A stretch of 46,945 nucleotides of DNA. Source: JAUASV01 sp047605685. Its GTDB lineage: Bacteria; Actinomycetota; Actinomycetes; Actinomycetales; Microbacteriaceae. Location of the stretch: contig JASGFF010000012.1 of assembly GCA_047605685.1 (NCBI GenBank), forward strand, positions 1-46,945. Reading direction: 5' to 3'. The position numbers were made by a program, and so were the translations under genes. Shown one piece after another: positions 1 through 7,314 of the stretch (positions within the stretch are counted from its first letter, which is position 1; each line of letters opens with the position of its first letter). The notes beneath the pieces are model-generated. The model was not told where the DNA came from. It ran no database searches and saw nothing but the letters and a program-made list of their open reading frames with translations.

Positions 1-370
1 CGCCGAGACCGTCGATGGGGTTGCCGAGCGGGTCGACGACCCGGCCGAGGTAGCCATCGCCGACGGGCACGCTGAGCACCTCGCCGGTGCGGGTGACCTC
101 CTGGCCCTCCTCGATGCCGGTGAACTCGCCGAGCACGACGACGCCGATCTCGTCCTCGTCGAGGTTCAGGGCGAGGCCGAGCGTGCCGTCGGCGAACGTG
201 AGGAGCTCGTTGGCCATGACGCTCGGAAGACCCTCGACGTGCGCGATGCCGTCCGCGGCGTCCGTCACGTGGCCGACCTCCGTCGCCGTGGCCTTGCCCG
301 GCTCGTAGGCCTTGACGAAGTCCTTGAGGGCGTCGCGGATCTCGTCGGGGCTGATGGTCAGATCTGCCAT
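1..370 (-). CDS. atpA: ATP synthase F1 subunit alpha, N-terminal part (runs off the window)
   Basis: Subunit alpha is the non-catalytic nucleotide-binding subunit of the F1 head of ATP synthase. About 123 N-terminal residues are visible, starting MADLTISPDEIRDALKDFV. They include the beta-barrel segment and the conserved GRVVDPLGNPIDG stretch that precedes the P-loop, which lies outside the window. The ATG at 368-370 follows atpH by 38 nt, the normal order H-A. The frame is open to the window edge, so the gene is cut by the boundary and not broken. Confidence 0.96.
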   Translation of the reverse strand, partial: MADLTISPDEIRDALKDFVKAYEPGKATATEVGHVTDAADGIAHVEGLPSVMANELLTFADGTLGLALNLDEDEIGVVVLGEFTGIEEGQEVTRTGEVLSVPVGDGYLGRVVDPLGNPIDGLG

Positions 371-408
371 TGTCGTTACTTCCTTGGTTGTCGAAGTCGG
401 GTCCGCGA

Positions 409-1200
409 TCAGGACGCGAGCTGAAGCTTGAGGTCCGCGAGGCGCGCGGAGACGGTGCCGTCGATGACCGAGTCGCCGAGCGCCACGCGCACGCCGCCGA
501 GCACGGCGGGGTCGACGAGGGCGTGGATGCGCACGTCGCGGCCCTCGACGGCGGCGAGCGCGGCGGCGAGCCGCTCGGTCTGGGCGGCGGTGAGCGCCCG
601 CGCCGTGGTGACGGTGGCGATGGCGGTGCCGGCGGCCTCCGCGACGATGCGCGTGGCGGTGCCCACGAGAGCGTCGATGCGACGGCCGCGCGGCTGGCGG
701 ACCAGGTGCTCGAGGATCGCGACCGTCTGCGGCGCGGCCTTGCCCTCGAGCAGCCGGCGCACGAGCCGGGCCCTGGCATCGGCCGGGCCGAGCTTCGCCG
801 AGACGGCGAGCTCGAGCTGCTGGTCGCCGCGCACCGCGGCGCCGAAGGCGAACAGCTCGGCGTCGAGCGCGAGCGTCGCCGGGGCGGAGCGGGCGAGCAC
901 CCGGATGCCGGCCTCCTCGACGCCGGCGAGCAGGTCGTCGTCGCTCGACCAGGGCACCGCGACCGCGGCGGCGAGCAGGGCGCGCGCACCCGCGGTCTGG
1001 GCCGCGAACAGGCGGTCGACGAGGGCGGCCTTCTCGGCGGCACCGACCGAGGGGTCGACCAGCACGCCGCGCAGCTGGGCGGAGTCGCCGATGACGCGGC
1101 CCGCGGCGAGGAGCTGCTCGCCCGTCGCGAGGTCGGCCGTGCCGAGCCGCGCGAGGGTGCCGAGCAGGGCCGCTCGCGCCTGGGTCGTCGCCGCGCCCAT
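409..1200 (-). CDS. atpH: ATP synthase F1 subunit delta
   Basis: Subunit delta joins the F1 head to the peripheral stalk (b subunits). The 263-residue product is longer than the roughly 180-residue E. coli delta, but actinobacterial delta subunits are commonly about 260-270 residues. The C-terminus reads ALGDSVIDGTVSARLADLKL, the conserved OSCP/delta ending that contacts the b subunit. The ATG overlaps the atpF stop codon by one base, which suggests translational coupling. Position between atpF and atpA supports the call. Confidence 0.95.
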   Translation of the reverse strand: MGAATTQARAALLGTLARLGTADLATGEQLLAAGRVIGDSAQLRGVLVDPSVGAAEKAALVDRLFAAQTAGARALLAAAVAVPWSSDDDLLAGVEEAGIRVLARSAPATLALDAELFAFGAAVRGDQQLELAVSAKLGPADARARLVRRLLEGKAAPQTVAILEHLVRQPRGRRIDALVGTATRIVAEAAGTAIATVTTARALTAAQTERLAAALAAVEGRDVRIHALVDPAVLGGVRVALGDSVIDGTVSARLADLKLQLAS

Positions 1201-1751
1201 CAGCGGCTCGCCTTTTCCTCGGCCTCGAGGTCGGCCAGGAAGCGGTCGACGACGGCCTTGGCCCTCGCGTCGTCGGAGAGGGTCTCGCCGATGACGCCGG
1301 AGGCGAGGTCGAGCGCCAGGGTGCCGACCTCGGCACGCAGCGAGACGAGCGCGGACTGGCGCTCGGCCTCGATCTGGGCCTGGGCGCTCTGGGTGATGCG
1401 CGCGGCATCCGCGCTCGCCTGCTCCTTGACCTCGTGCGCGATCGCCGTGGCGTCGAGGCGGGCCTGCTCGCGGATGCGGGCCGCCTCGGCACGGGCCTCG
1501 GCGAGCTGCCTCGTGTACTCGTCCTTGGCCTGCGCGGCCTCGGCCTGCGCGGCCTGCGCCTTCTCGATGCCGCCCTCGATCGCCTCGCGGCGCTCGTCGA
1601 GCACGGCGTTCAGGCGCGGCAGCACCTTCCAGAAGAACACGATGAGGATGAGGACGAACGCCACCGCACCCCAGAACAGGTCGGGCGTCTCCGGCAGGAG
1701 GGGATTGGTGGTCTCCTCCGCGGCGAGCGCCGCCAGGAATGCGTCATGCAT
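1200..1751 (-). CDS. atpF: ATP synthase F0 subunit b
   Basis: Subunit b forms the peripheral stalk. The 183-residue product has an N-terminal extension, one membrane helix at about residues 27-46 (LFWGAVAFVLILIVFFWKVL), then a long charged Ala/Glu/Arg-rich helix typical of the stalk coiled coil. It lies 33 nt after atpE and overlaps atpH by one base, so it sits inside the atp operon. Confidence 0.95.
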   Translation of the reverse strand: MHDAFLAALAAEETTNPLLPETPDLFWGAVAFVLILIVFFWKVLPRLNAVLDERREAIEGGIEKAQAAQAEAAQAKDEYTRQLAEARAEAARIREQARLDATAIAHEVKEQASADAARITQSAQAQIEAERQSALVSLRAEVGTLALDLASGVIGETLSDDARAKAVVDRFLADLEAEEKASR

Positions 1752-1784
1752 CCTGAACTCCTTCAGTCGAGAGGTGGATGCGGC

Positions 1785-2003
1785 TTACGGCTGCGCGAAG
1801 GGGATGAAGCCGGTCGCGATCGCAATGAAGGCGAGCGCCTCGGTGAAGGCGATGCCGAGGAACATCAGGCCCGTGAGGCGACCCTGCAGCTCGGGCTGGC
1901 GGGCGACCGACTCGATGGTCTTGCCGACGACGATGCCGACGCCGATGGCCGAGCCGATCGAGGCGAGGCCGAACGCGATCGGGGCGAGGTATCCGACGAT
2001 CAT
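1785..2003 (-). CDS. atpE: ATP synthase F0 subunit c
   Basis: This is the proteolipid of the rotary ring, 72 residues with two membrane helices and a polar loop ARQPELQG. The proton-binding carboxylate is in helix 2 (FTEALAFIAIATG, Glu about residue 55). The start at 2001-2003 (MIVGYLAPIAFG) was chosen over an in-frame upstream start at 2084. The longer form would add an Arg/Pro-rich leader unlike any c subunit, and an AAGGAAA-like ribosome binding site lies just before 2003. Confidence 0.95.
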   Translation of the reverse strand: MIVGYLAPIAFGLASIGSAIGVGIVVGKTIESVARQPELQGRLTGLMFLGIAFTEALAFIAIATGFIPFAQP

Positions 2004-2061
2004 GGGGTTTCCTTTCGGGAGTGGATGGGGTCCGGCCGCGCGGGGCCGGAGGTTCGATGGG

Positions 2062-2898
2062 TCAGTGCTCGTCCGCGAGCGCAAGCTGGATGTACACCGC
2101 GGCCAGGAACGTGAACACGTAGGCCTGCAGCGCCGCCACCAGGATCTCGAACAGCGTGAAGACGATGCCGAAGGCGACGGTGCCGACGCCGAGCAAGCCG
2201 AGGACGTTGCCCTCCGGCAGGATGCCGAACAGGAAGAACCAGCTCGCCGACCAGCACAGCACGAGCAGCAGGTGACCCGCGACCATGTTCATGAGCAGTC
2301 GGAGGGTGAGCGTGACCGGCCGCAGCACGAACGTCGACACGAGCTCGATGGGCGTCACGATGATGTACAGCGGCCAGGGCACACCCGCCGGGAACAGCGA
2401 GGCCTTGAAGAATCGCAGGCCGTTCTTGCGGATGCCGGCGTAGATGAACAGCGCGTAGGAGACGACGGCCATCACGAGCGGCAGGCCGATCACCGAGGTG
2501 CCGGCGATGTTGAACGGCGTGACGATGCCGGTGATGTTCATGCCGAGCGTGACGAAGAACATCGTCATGAGCGGCGCCATGAAGCGGCGGCCGTCCTTCT
2601 CGCCGAGCGACTCGACGACGATGTTGCGGCTGACGAAGCCGAGCACCCACTCGATCGCCGCCTGGCCGCGCCCGGGGACGACCTTCATCCGGCGGGTGCC
2701 GAGCACGAACACGAGCACGAGGGCGAGCACCACGATCAGCCGGATGATCATGATCCGGTTGAGCTCGAAGGGCGTGCCTTCGAACAGCACGCCGGCGGGG
2801 AAGAACTCGTCGAGCGATGGGCCGGTGAACGTCGCGCTCCCGTCGTCGTCGGCGGCGACGACGCCGGGCGCGATGAAACCGAGAGCGTTAGATAGCAG
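2062..2898 (-). CDS. atpB: ATP synthase F0 subunit a, probable CTG start
   Basis: Subunit a forms the proton half-channels against the c-ring. Five to six membrane helices are visible, and the essential Arg is in LRPVTLTLRLLMNMVAG. The first conventional start in this frame is GTG at 2790, which gives 242 residues and begins at VLFEGTPFELNRIM. The frame stays open and codon-biased upstream for 36 codons with no ATG, GTG or TTG. A CTG at 2896-2898 has GGAG (2905-2908 on the plus strand) six bases before it. I chose CTG, giving 278 residues, because the added region (ALGFIAPG ... FTGPSLDEFFPAG) looks like coding sequence. Product certain, start less so; the minimal CDS is 2062-2790. Confidence 0.85.
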   Translation of the reverse strand: MLSNALGFIAPGVVAADDDGSATFTGPSLDEFFPAGVLFEGTPFELNRIMIIRLIVVLALVLVFVLGTRRMKVVPGRGQAAIEWVLGFVSRNIVVESLGEKDGRRFMAPLMTMFFVTLGMNITGIVTPFNIAGTSVIGLPLVMAVVSYALFIYAGIRKNGLRFFKASLFPAGVPWPLYIIVTPIELVSTFVLRPVTLTLRLLMNMVAGHLLLVLCWSASWFFLFGILPEGNVLGLLGVGTVAFGIVFTLFEILVAALQAYVFTFLAAVYIQLALADEH

Positions 2899-3029
2899 CG
2901 CTGTCTCCGAATATCGGGGCGTGCAACGGCACGCGACGATGGAAAGAAGGGGCCGCGCACGAAGGCGGCCAGGTCAGCCTATCAACAGGAGTGACTCGAC
3001 GCGAACCGAGCAGCGCGCCGGGGACGTGC

Positions 3030-3482
3030 TCAGCGTCGCCCGTCCTGCTCGCCGGCACCGGGCAGGCTCACATCGCTCGCGTAGGGCACGCGCGAGCGCG
3101 CGATCGCGAGGGCGTCGACCACGAGCGAGCCGATCACCGCCGCGACGATCGACCAGAACAGCACCCGGGGCTCGAACCACGAGCCGCCGCGCAGCGCGAG
3201 CGCGAGCGCGAAGAACACGGCGAACTTCAGCAGCAGGCCGCCGAGCACGATGCCGAGGTAGCCGGGGTTGAGCATGTCGCCGCCGGTCACCCGGGTGGCG
3301 AGGATGATGCTCGCCGCCGTGAGGCCGAGGAAGACGAAGGCGGCGCCGGCACCGAGCAGGGCGCTGAGGAGCCCGGGCAGGCCGGCGACGGCGAGGCCGA
3401 TGCCGCCGCCGCCGAGCGCCACCGCGAGGGCGAGGACCGCGCCGCCGGCGAGCACACGCCGCAGCAGGGGGATGGCGCTCAT
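3030..3482 (-). CDS. AtpI-like small membrane protein
   Basis: The 150-residue protein has four hydrophobic segments (about residues 10-27, 32-55, 75-95, 105-130) and a polar C-terminus. It is the last gene before atpB, the position of AtpI, an assembly helper of the c-ring in many bacteria. Sequence similarity to AtpI is not obvious by eye, so the name rests on position and topology. The ATG at 3480-3482 overlaps the stop of the upstream transferase gene as ATGA. A longer in-frame reading starting at 4424 is antisense/overlap noise. Confidence 0.75.
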   Translation of the reverse strand: MSAIPLLRRVLAGGAVLALAVALGGGGIGLAVAGLPGLLSALLGAGAAFVFLGLTAASIILATRVTGGDMLNPGYLGIVLGGLLLKFAVFFALALALRGGSWFEPRVLFWSIVAAVIGSLVVDALAIARSRVPYASDVSLPGAGEQDGRR

Positions 3483-4768
3483 GCGGGGTCTGCCTTTCGC
3501 GGCGTCTCGGGCTTTCGCGGCGTCTCGGGCTTTCGCGGCGTCTCGGGCTTTCGCGACGTCTCGGGGTGCTCCGGCCCCTCGGGGGCGTCCGGCTCGCCGG
3601 CCCGGGGCCGGCTCGGGTCGAGCGGCTCGCGACGCAGCAGCGGCACGATGGTCGCCCAGGCGCAGACGAGCACCCCCGCGACGATGCCGATCGTCGCGGC
3701 CCACCAGGGCAGGAAGATGAAGGCGAGGAATCCCACCGAGATGACGGCCGTCCAAGCGTAGAAGATCGCGACGGCCTGGGCGTGCGAGTGCCCGATGTCG
3801 AGCAGGCGGTGGTGCAGGTGCAGCCGGTCGGCGGTGAAGGGGCTCGTGCCGGCGCGCACCCGCCGGATGACGGCGAGGGCGAAGTCCAGCAGCGGCAGCA
3901 CCAGGATGGCGATCGGCAGCAGCACCGGGATGAACGCCGGCAGCAGCTGCCGGCCGCCCCAGCTCTGCGTGTCGACGGTCGTCGTGACCGTGATCGCCGA
4001 GGTCGCCATCAGCAGCCCGACGAGCATCGCCCCCGCGTCGCCCATGAAGATGCGGGCCGGGCGGAACGCCGGCGGTATCCGGAGGTTGAACGGCAGGAAG
4101 CCCGCACATGCGCCGATGAGGATCGCCGAGATGAGCGCCGCGAGGTTGAAGTACTCGCTCTGGCCGATGTAGACGGAGAGCGTGAAGCTGTAGAGGAAGA
4201 ACACGCCGTTGGCGATGATCGCGACGCCCGCGACCAGGCCGTCGAGGCCGTCGATGAAGTTCACCGCGTTCATGACGAGCACCACGGCGAACACCGTGAT
4301 GCCGAGCGACACCACCGAGGGCAGGATCGCGACGGCGCCGAACACCGGCACGGTGGCGATCGCGGTGCCGGCGCTGGCCAGGATCCAGCCGGCGATCACC
4401 TGGCCGGCGAGCTTCGTCCACCACTCGAGCTCCCAGATGTCGTCGATCACGCCGATGACGACGATGAGCAGGCTCGCGCCCAGCAGGCCCCAGATCTTCT
4501 CCGGCTCGCCGAAGATCAGGTCGAAGCGGCCGAGCGCGTCCGGGCTGCCGAGCAGCCGGACGTGGCTGAACAGGCTCGCCGCGCCGAAGGCCGCGACGAC
4601 GCCGAGGAACATCGCCACGCCGCCGAGCCGGGGCGTGGGACTCACGTGCACGTCCCGCTCGCGGATCTTCGGGTAGAGCCGCAGGCGCAGGCTCAGCCGC
4701 AGGATCAGCCAGGCGAACACGAAGGCGACGACGGCGGCGCAGGCCGCGGCGAGGGCGTAGAGCCTCAC
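3479..4768 (-). CDS. undecaprenyl-phosphate sugar-1-phosphate transferase (WecA/TagO/Rfe family)
   Basis: The enzyme moves GlcNAc-1-phosphate (or a similar sugar phosphate) from a UDP-sugar to undecaprenyl phosphate, the first membrane step in making cell-wall glycopolymers. The 429-residue protein has about 11 membrane helices. It carries the PNPT-family motifs VIGVIDDIWEL, NAVNFIDGLDGLVAG, ARIFMGDAGA and the histidine motif RLHLHHRLLD. In actinobacteria this gene normally lies just upstream of the atp operon. The C-terminal tail is unusual, with tandem six-residue PETPRK-type units encoded by 18-bp repeats. Both ends overlap neighbours by ATGA. Confidence 0.92.
   Translation of the reverse strand: MRLYALAAACAAVVAFVFAWLILRLSLRLRLYPKIRERDVHVSPTPRLGGVAMFLGVVAAFGAASLFSHVRLLGSPDALGRFDLIFGEPEKIWGLLGASLLIVVIGVIDDIWELEWWTKLAGQVIAGWILASAGTAIATVPVFGAVAILPSVVSLGITVFAVVLVMNAVNFIDGLDGLVAGVAIIANGVFFLYSFTLSVYIGQSEYFNLAALISAILIGACAGFLPFNLRIPPAFRPARIFMGDAGAMLVGLLMATSAITVTTTVDTQSWGGRQLLPAFIPVLLPIAILVLPLLDFALAVIRRVRAGTSPFTADRLHLHHRLLDIGHSHAQAVAIFYAWTAVISVGFLAFIFLPWWAATIGIVAGVLVCAWATIVPLLRREPLDPSRPRAGEPDAPEGPEHPETSRKPETPRKPETPRKPETPRKADPA
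3494..3565. repeat. four 18-bp tandem repeats in the 3' end of the transferase gene
   Basis: Four consecutive 18-bp units (3494-3511, 3512-3529, 3530-3547, 3548-3565) differ at only one or a few positions. On the coding (minus) strand each encodes a six-residue basic/proline unit of the PETPRK type. The unit is a multiple of three, so copy-number change keeps the frame open and only lengthens the cytoplasmic tail. Confidence 0.95.
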
Positions 4769-5436
4769 GAGGGCCGGCCGATCACCGCGAGGATGTCCTC
4801 CTCGGGGATCACGCCCCGACGCACGATGCGCGGCTCGCCGCCGGAGACGAGCGCCGTCGCGTCCACGATCGTCGAGCCGGAGTCCCGGCCCTCGGCGGTG
4901 TAGCCGCGGCCCGCCGGGCCGTTGTCCAGGTAGACGGCGACCGCCTCGCCGAGCATGCCGAGGGCCTCGAGCGCCGTCATCGCCGCCGGGGCGCCGGTGG
5001 TGTTGGCGCTCGAGACGGCGAGCGGGCCGGTCTCGCTGAGCAGTTCGAGGGCTACCCGGTCCGCGGGCATCCGCAGCGCGACGGTGCCGTGCGTCTCGCC
5101 GAGGTCCCAGTCGAGCGACTCCCGGGCCGGCAGGATCACCGTCAGGCCGCCGGGCCAGAACTCGGCCACGAGCGCGCGCACCGCATCCGGCACGGTCTCG
5201 GCGAGGGCGTCGAGCGTCGGGATGCCGGGAATGAGCACCGGCGGCGGCGACCGCCGGCCGCGCCCCTTGGCCTCGAGCAGGCGCTGCACCGCCGCGGGAG
5301 CGAAGGCGTCGGCCGCGACACCGTAGACGGTGTCGGTCGGGATCACCACGAGCTCCCCGCGCCCGAGGGCGGCGCGGGCGAGCCGCGATCCCGTCATCAG
5401 CTCCGCCGGATCGGAGCAGTCGTAGATGGCGGCCAT
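4765..5436 (-). CDS. tsaC: L-threonylcarbamoyladenylate synthase (TsaC/Sua5/YrdC family)
   Basis: It makes threonylcarbamoyl-AMP from threonine, bicarbonate and ATP for the t6A37 modification of ANN-reading tRNAs. The 223-residue protein is a single YrdC domain: VVIPTDTVYGVAADAF near residue 32, KGRGRRSPPP, the FWPGGLTVILP block and PLAVSSANTTGAPA. It lacks the extra C-terminal domain of full-length Sua5. It overlaps the transferase gene by ATGA. In relatives it usually follows prmC directly, but here a HAD gene on the other strand separates them. Confidence 0.93.
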   Translation of the reverse strand: MAAIYDCSDPAELMTGSRLARAALGRGELVVIPTDTVYGVAADAFAPAAVQRLLEAKGRGRRSPPPVLIPGIPTLDALAETVPDAVRALVAEFWPGGLTVILPARESLDWDLGETHGTVALRMPADRVALELLSETGPLAVSSANTTGAPAAMTALEALGMLGEAVAVYLDNGPAGRGYTAEGRDSGSTIVDATALVSGGEPRIVRRGVIPEEDILAVIGRPS

Positions 5437-5606
5437 GTCCCGATCATGATAGCCGCGCCACCCGCTCGCCCCCGGGTCGCCCGCTCCCGGCGCGGGTGCC
5501 GTAGCCTCGGGTGCCGTAGCGTTGAGGCCGCCGTGGACCTCTACCTCTCCGACCGCCCAGGCCTCGACCGCCCCCGCTCCCCCGGGCGGGCGCCGGGGGG
5601 CGCGCG

Positions 5607-6305
5607 ATGAGCCTGCTGTTCATCTTCGACATGGACGACGTGCTGTATCGCTACAGCATCCCGGCGCGGATGGGCCTGCTCACCGAGCTCACCGGGCACG
5701 ACACGGCCGAGCTGCGCCGCCGCTGGTGGCACGAGCGCGGCGAGTGGGCGGCCGAGCGCGGCGAGTACGCGAGCGCGACGGAGTACCTGGCGGCGTTCTC
5801 GGCGGCCATGGGGATGCCGGTGGGCGAGGACGAGTGGGTGCGCATCCGTCGCGCCGCGATGCGGCCCTGGCCGGAGTCGATCGCCGCCGTGCGGCACGCC
5901 GCCGGGCTCGGCCGCGTCACGCTGCTGACGAACAACGGGCCGCTCACCCAGGCCCGGCTCGCCGACCTGGCGCCCGAGCTCGTGCCGGTGTTCGGGGAGC
6001 ACCTGTTCACCTCGAGCCACTACGGCGAGCGCAAGCCCGAGCCGGAGGTGTTCCGCCGGGTGCTCGCCGCCTACGGCGCTCGCGCCGAGGACGCCTTCTT
6101 CGCCGACGACCTGCCGGTGAACGTCGCCGGTGCGGCATCCCTCGGCATCACCGGGCACGTGTTCGCCGGCCCGGCGGGCCTGCGCGCCGCGATCGACGCC
6201 TTCGCGCGCTCCCGCGGGGCCATATCGGTTGTGCAGGAGAAAACGCGCCTCAAGGCCGATATTTCGGATGACAGGACCGATAATCCTGCACAACCGATGG
6301 GCTAG
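5607..6305 (+). CDS. HAD-superfamily hydrolase
   Basis: The 232-residue protein has the HAD motifs in order: FDMDDVLYR near residue 7 (motif I, nucleophile Asp and acid Asp), LLTNNG (motif II), a Lys in YGERKPEPEVF (motif III) and FFADDLPVNV (motif IV). It is probably a phosphatase with a helical cap; the substrate cannot be told. It lies on the opposite strand inside a run of minus-strand housekeeping genes. Its last 25 or so codons run through an inverted-repeat element (6224-6298), and it overlaps the convergent prmC by four bases, so its C-terminus may not be ancestral. Confidence 0.85.
   Translation: MSLLFIFDMDDVLYRYSIPARMGLLTELTGHDTAELRRRWWHERGEWAAERGEYASATEYLAAFSAAMGMPVGEDEWVRIRRAAMRPWPESIAAVRHAAGLGRVTLLTNNGPLTQARLADLAPELVPVFGEHLFTSSHYGERKPEPEVFRRVLAAYGARAEDAFFADDLPVNVAGAASLGITGHVFAGPAGLRAAIDAFARSRGAISVVQEKTRLKADISDDRTDNPAQPMG
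6224..6298. repeat. 75-bp element with 15-bp perfect inverted repeats at the HAD/prmC convergence
   Basis: Arm 1 is ATCGGTTGTGCAGGA at 6224-6238 and arm 2 is its exact reverse complement at 6284-6298, separated by 45 bp. The interior holds a smaller hairpin (CCGA/TCGG around 6256-6267). It lies where two genes converge, so it could be a bidirectional terminator. The long, more AT-rich spacer is equally compatible with a small miniature transposable or repetitive palindromic element. Confidence 0.8.
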
Positions 6306-7207
6306 GGGCGGCGGGCGACGGTCGCCCGGTCGCGACCGCCGAGGTCGGGATGCGTCGCGGCATCCCGCCAGCCGTCCGCGGCCAGCAGCGCCCGCAGCCG
6401 CGCGCCCTGCTGCTCGCCGTGCTCGACGACGAGGACGCCGCCGGGACGCAGCAGCGCGAGCGCGCGCACCGAGACCGCCCGGACGACGTCGAGGCCGTCC
6501 TCGCCGCCGTAGAGCGCCCGCTCGGGGTCGTGCATCCGAACCTCGGGGTCGCGCGGCACCGCGCCGACCGGGATGTACGGCGGATTCGCGACGACAACGT
6601 CGACACCGCCGTCGAGCTCCGGCAGCGCCTCGGCGAGGTCCGCGCACACCAGCCGCAGCCCGGGCACTCCGATGCGGCGCGCGTTGAGCCGCGCCCAGAC
6701 GAAGGCGTGCGCGTCGAGCTCGACGGCGGCGACCGCGGCATCCGGCACCTCGGTCGCGAGCGCGAGCGCGAGCGCGCCGCTCCCGGTGCACAGGTCGACG
6801 GCGACCGCGCCGGGGCCGGCGGCGCGCAGCGCGTCGATCGCGAGCTGGGCGACCTGCTCCGTCTCAGGGCGGGGCACGAAGACACCCCGGCCGACCATGA
6901 GCTCCAGGTCGCGGAAGAAGGCGCGGCCGGTGATGTGCTGCAGCGGCTCGCGGGCGGCACGGCGCTCGAGAAGCTCCTCGATGGTGATCGCCTGGGCACG
7001 CGGCACCGAGGAGCCCACGATCGTGCGGGCCTGAACCTCGCCGCGACTCGCGTCGAGCACGTGCGCGACGAGCAGCTCGACGTCGACATCGGGGCTCGGC
7101 ACGCCGGCGCGGGCGAGCACCTCGATGCCCCGGGTCATGATGGCGGGCAGCGTCACCTCGTCGCTGTCACCGAGGAGGCCGGGGCTGCCGGTCGCTGTCG
7201 TACTCAT
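6302..7207 (-). CDS. prmC: peptide chain release factor N5-glutamine methyltransferase
   Basis: PrmC methylates the Gln of the GGQ motif in RF1 and RF2. The 301-residue product has an N-terminal helical domain with PLQHITG (88-94), then VPRPETE (111-117), the SAM-binding motif VDLCTGSG (137-144) and the catalytic NPPY (208-211). It lies about 107 nt downstream of prfA, its substrate gene. The ATG at 7207 gives a short extra leader; an internal ATG (MTRGIEVL) about 23 codons later is a possible alternative start. Confidence 0.95.
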   Translation of the reverse strand: MSTTATGSPGLLGDSDEVTLPAIMTRGIEVLARAGVPSPDVDVELLVAHVLDASRGEVQARTIVGSSVPRAQAITIEELLERRAAREPLQHITGRAFFRDLELMVGRGVFVPRPETEQVAQLAIDALRAAGPGAVAVDLCTGSGALALALATEVPDAAVAAVELDAHAFVWARLNARRIGVPGLRLVCADLAEALPELDGGVDVVVANPPYIPVGAVPRDPEVRMHDPERALYGGEDGLDVVRAVSVRALALLRPGGVLVVEHGEQQGARLRALLAADGWRDAATHPDLGGRDRATVARRP

Positions 7208-7314
7208 GGGCTCCAGATCGCGCGGCTCGGGTGCCGCGACGCCGACAACCCTAGACCCGAAGCGGCGGCGCGAGGCAAGTCACGATTCGGTCACTCCCGG
7301 CGACACGGGCGGCT

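Noticed and set aside
370..2895. Very long plus-strand ORF (841 codons) opposite the atp genes
   Set aside because: It is antisense to atpH-atpF-atpE-atpB, is rich in Arg, Asp, Glu and Gly and resembles no family. Long antisense frames are expected at this GC content.
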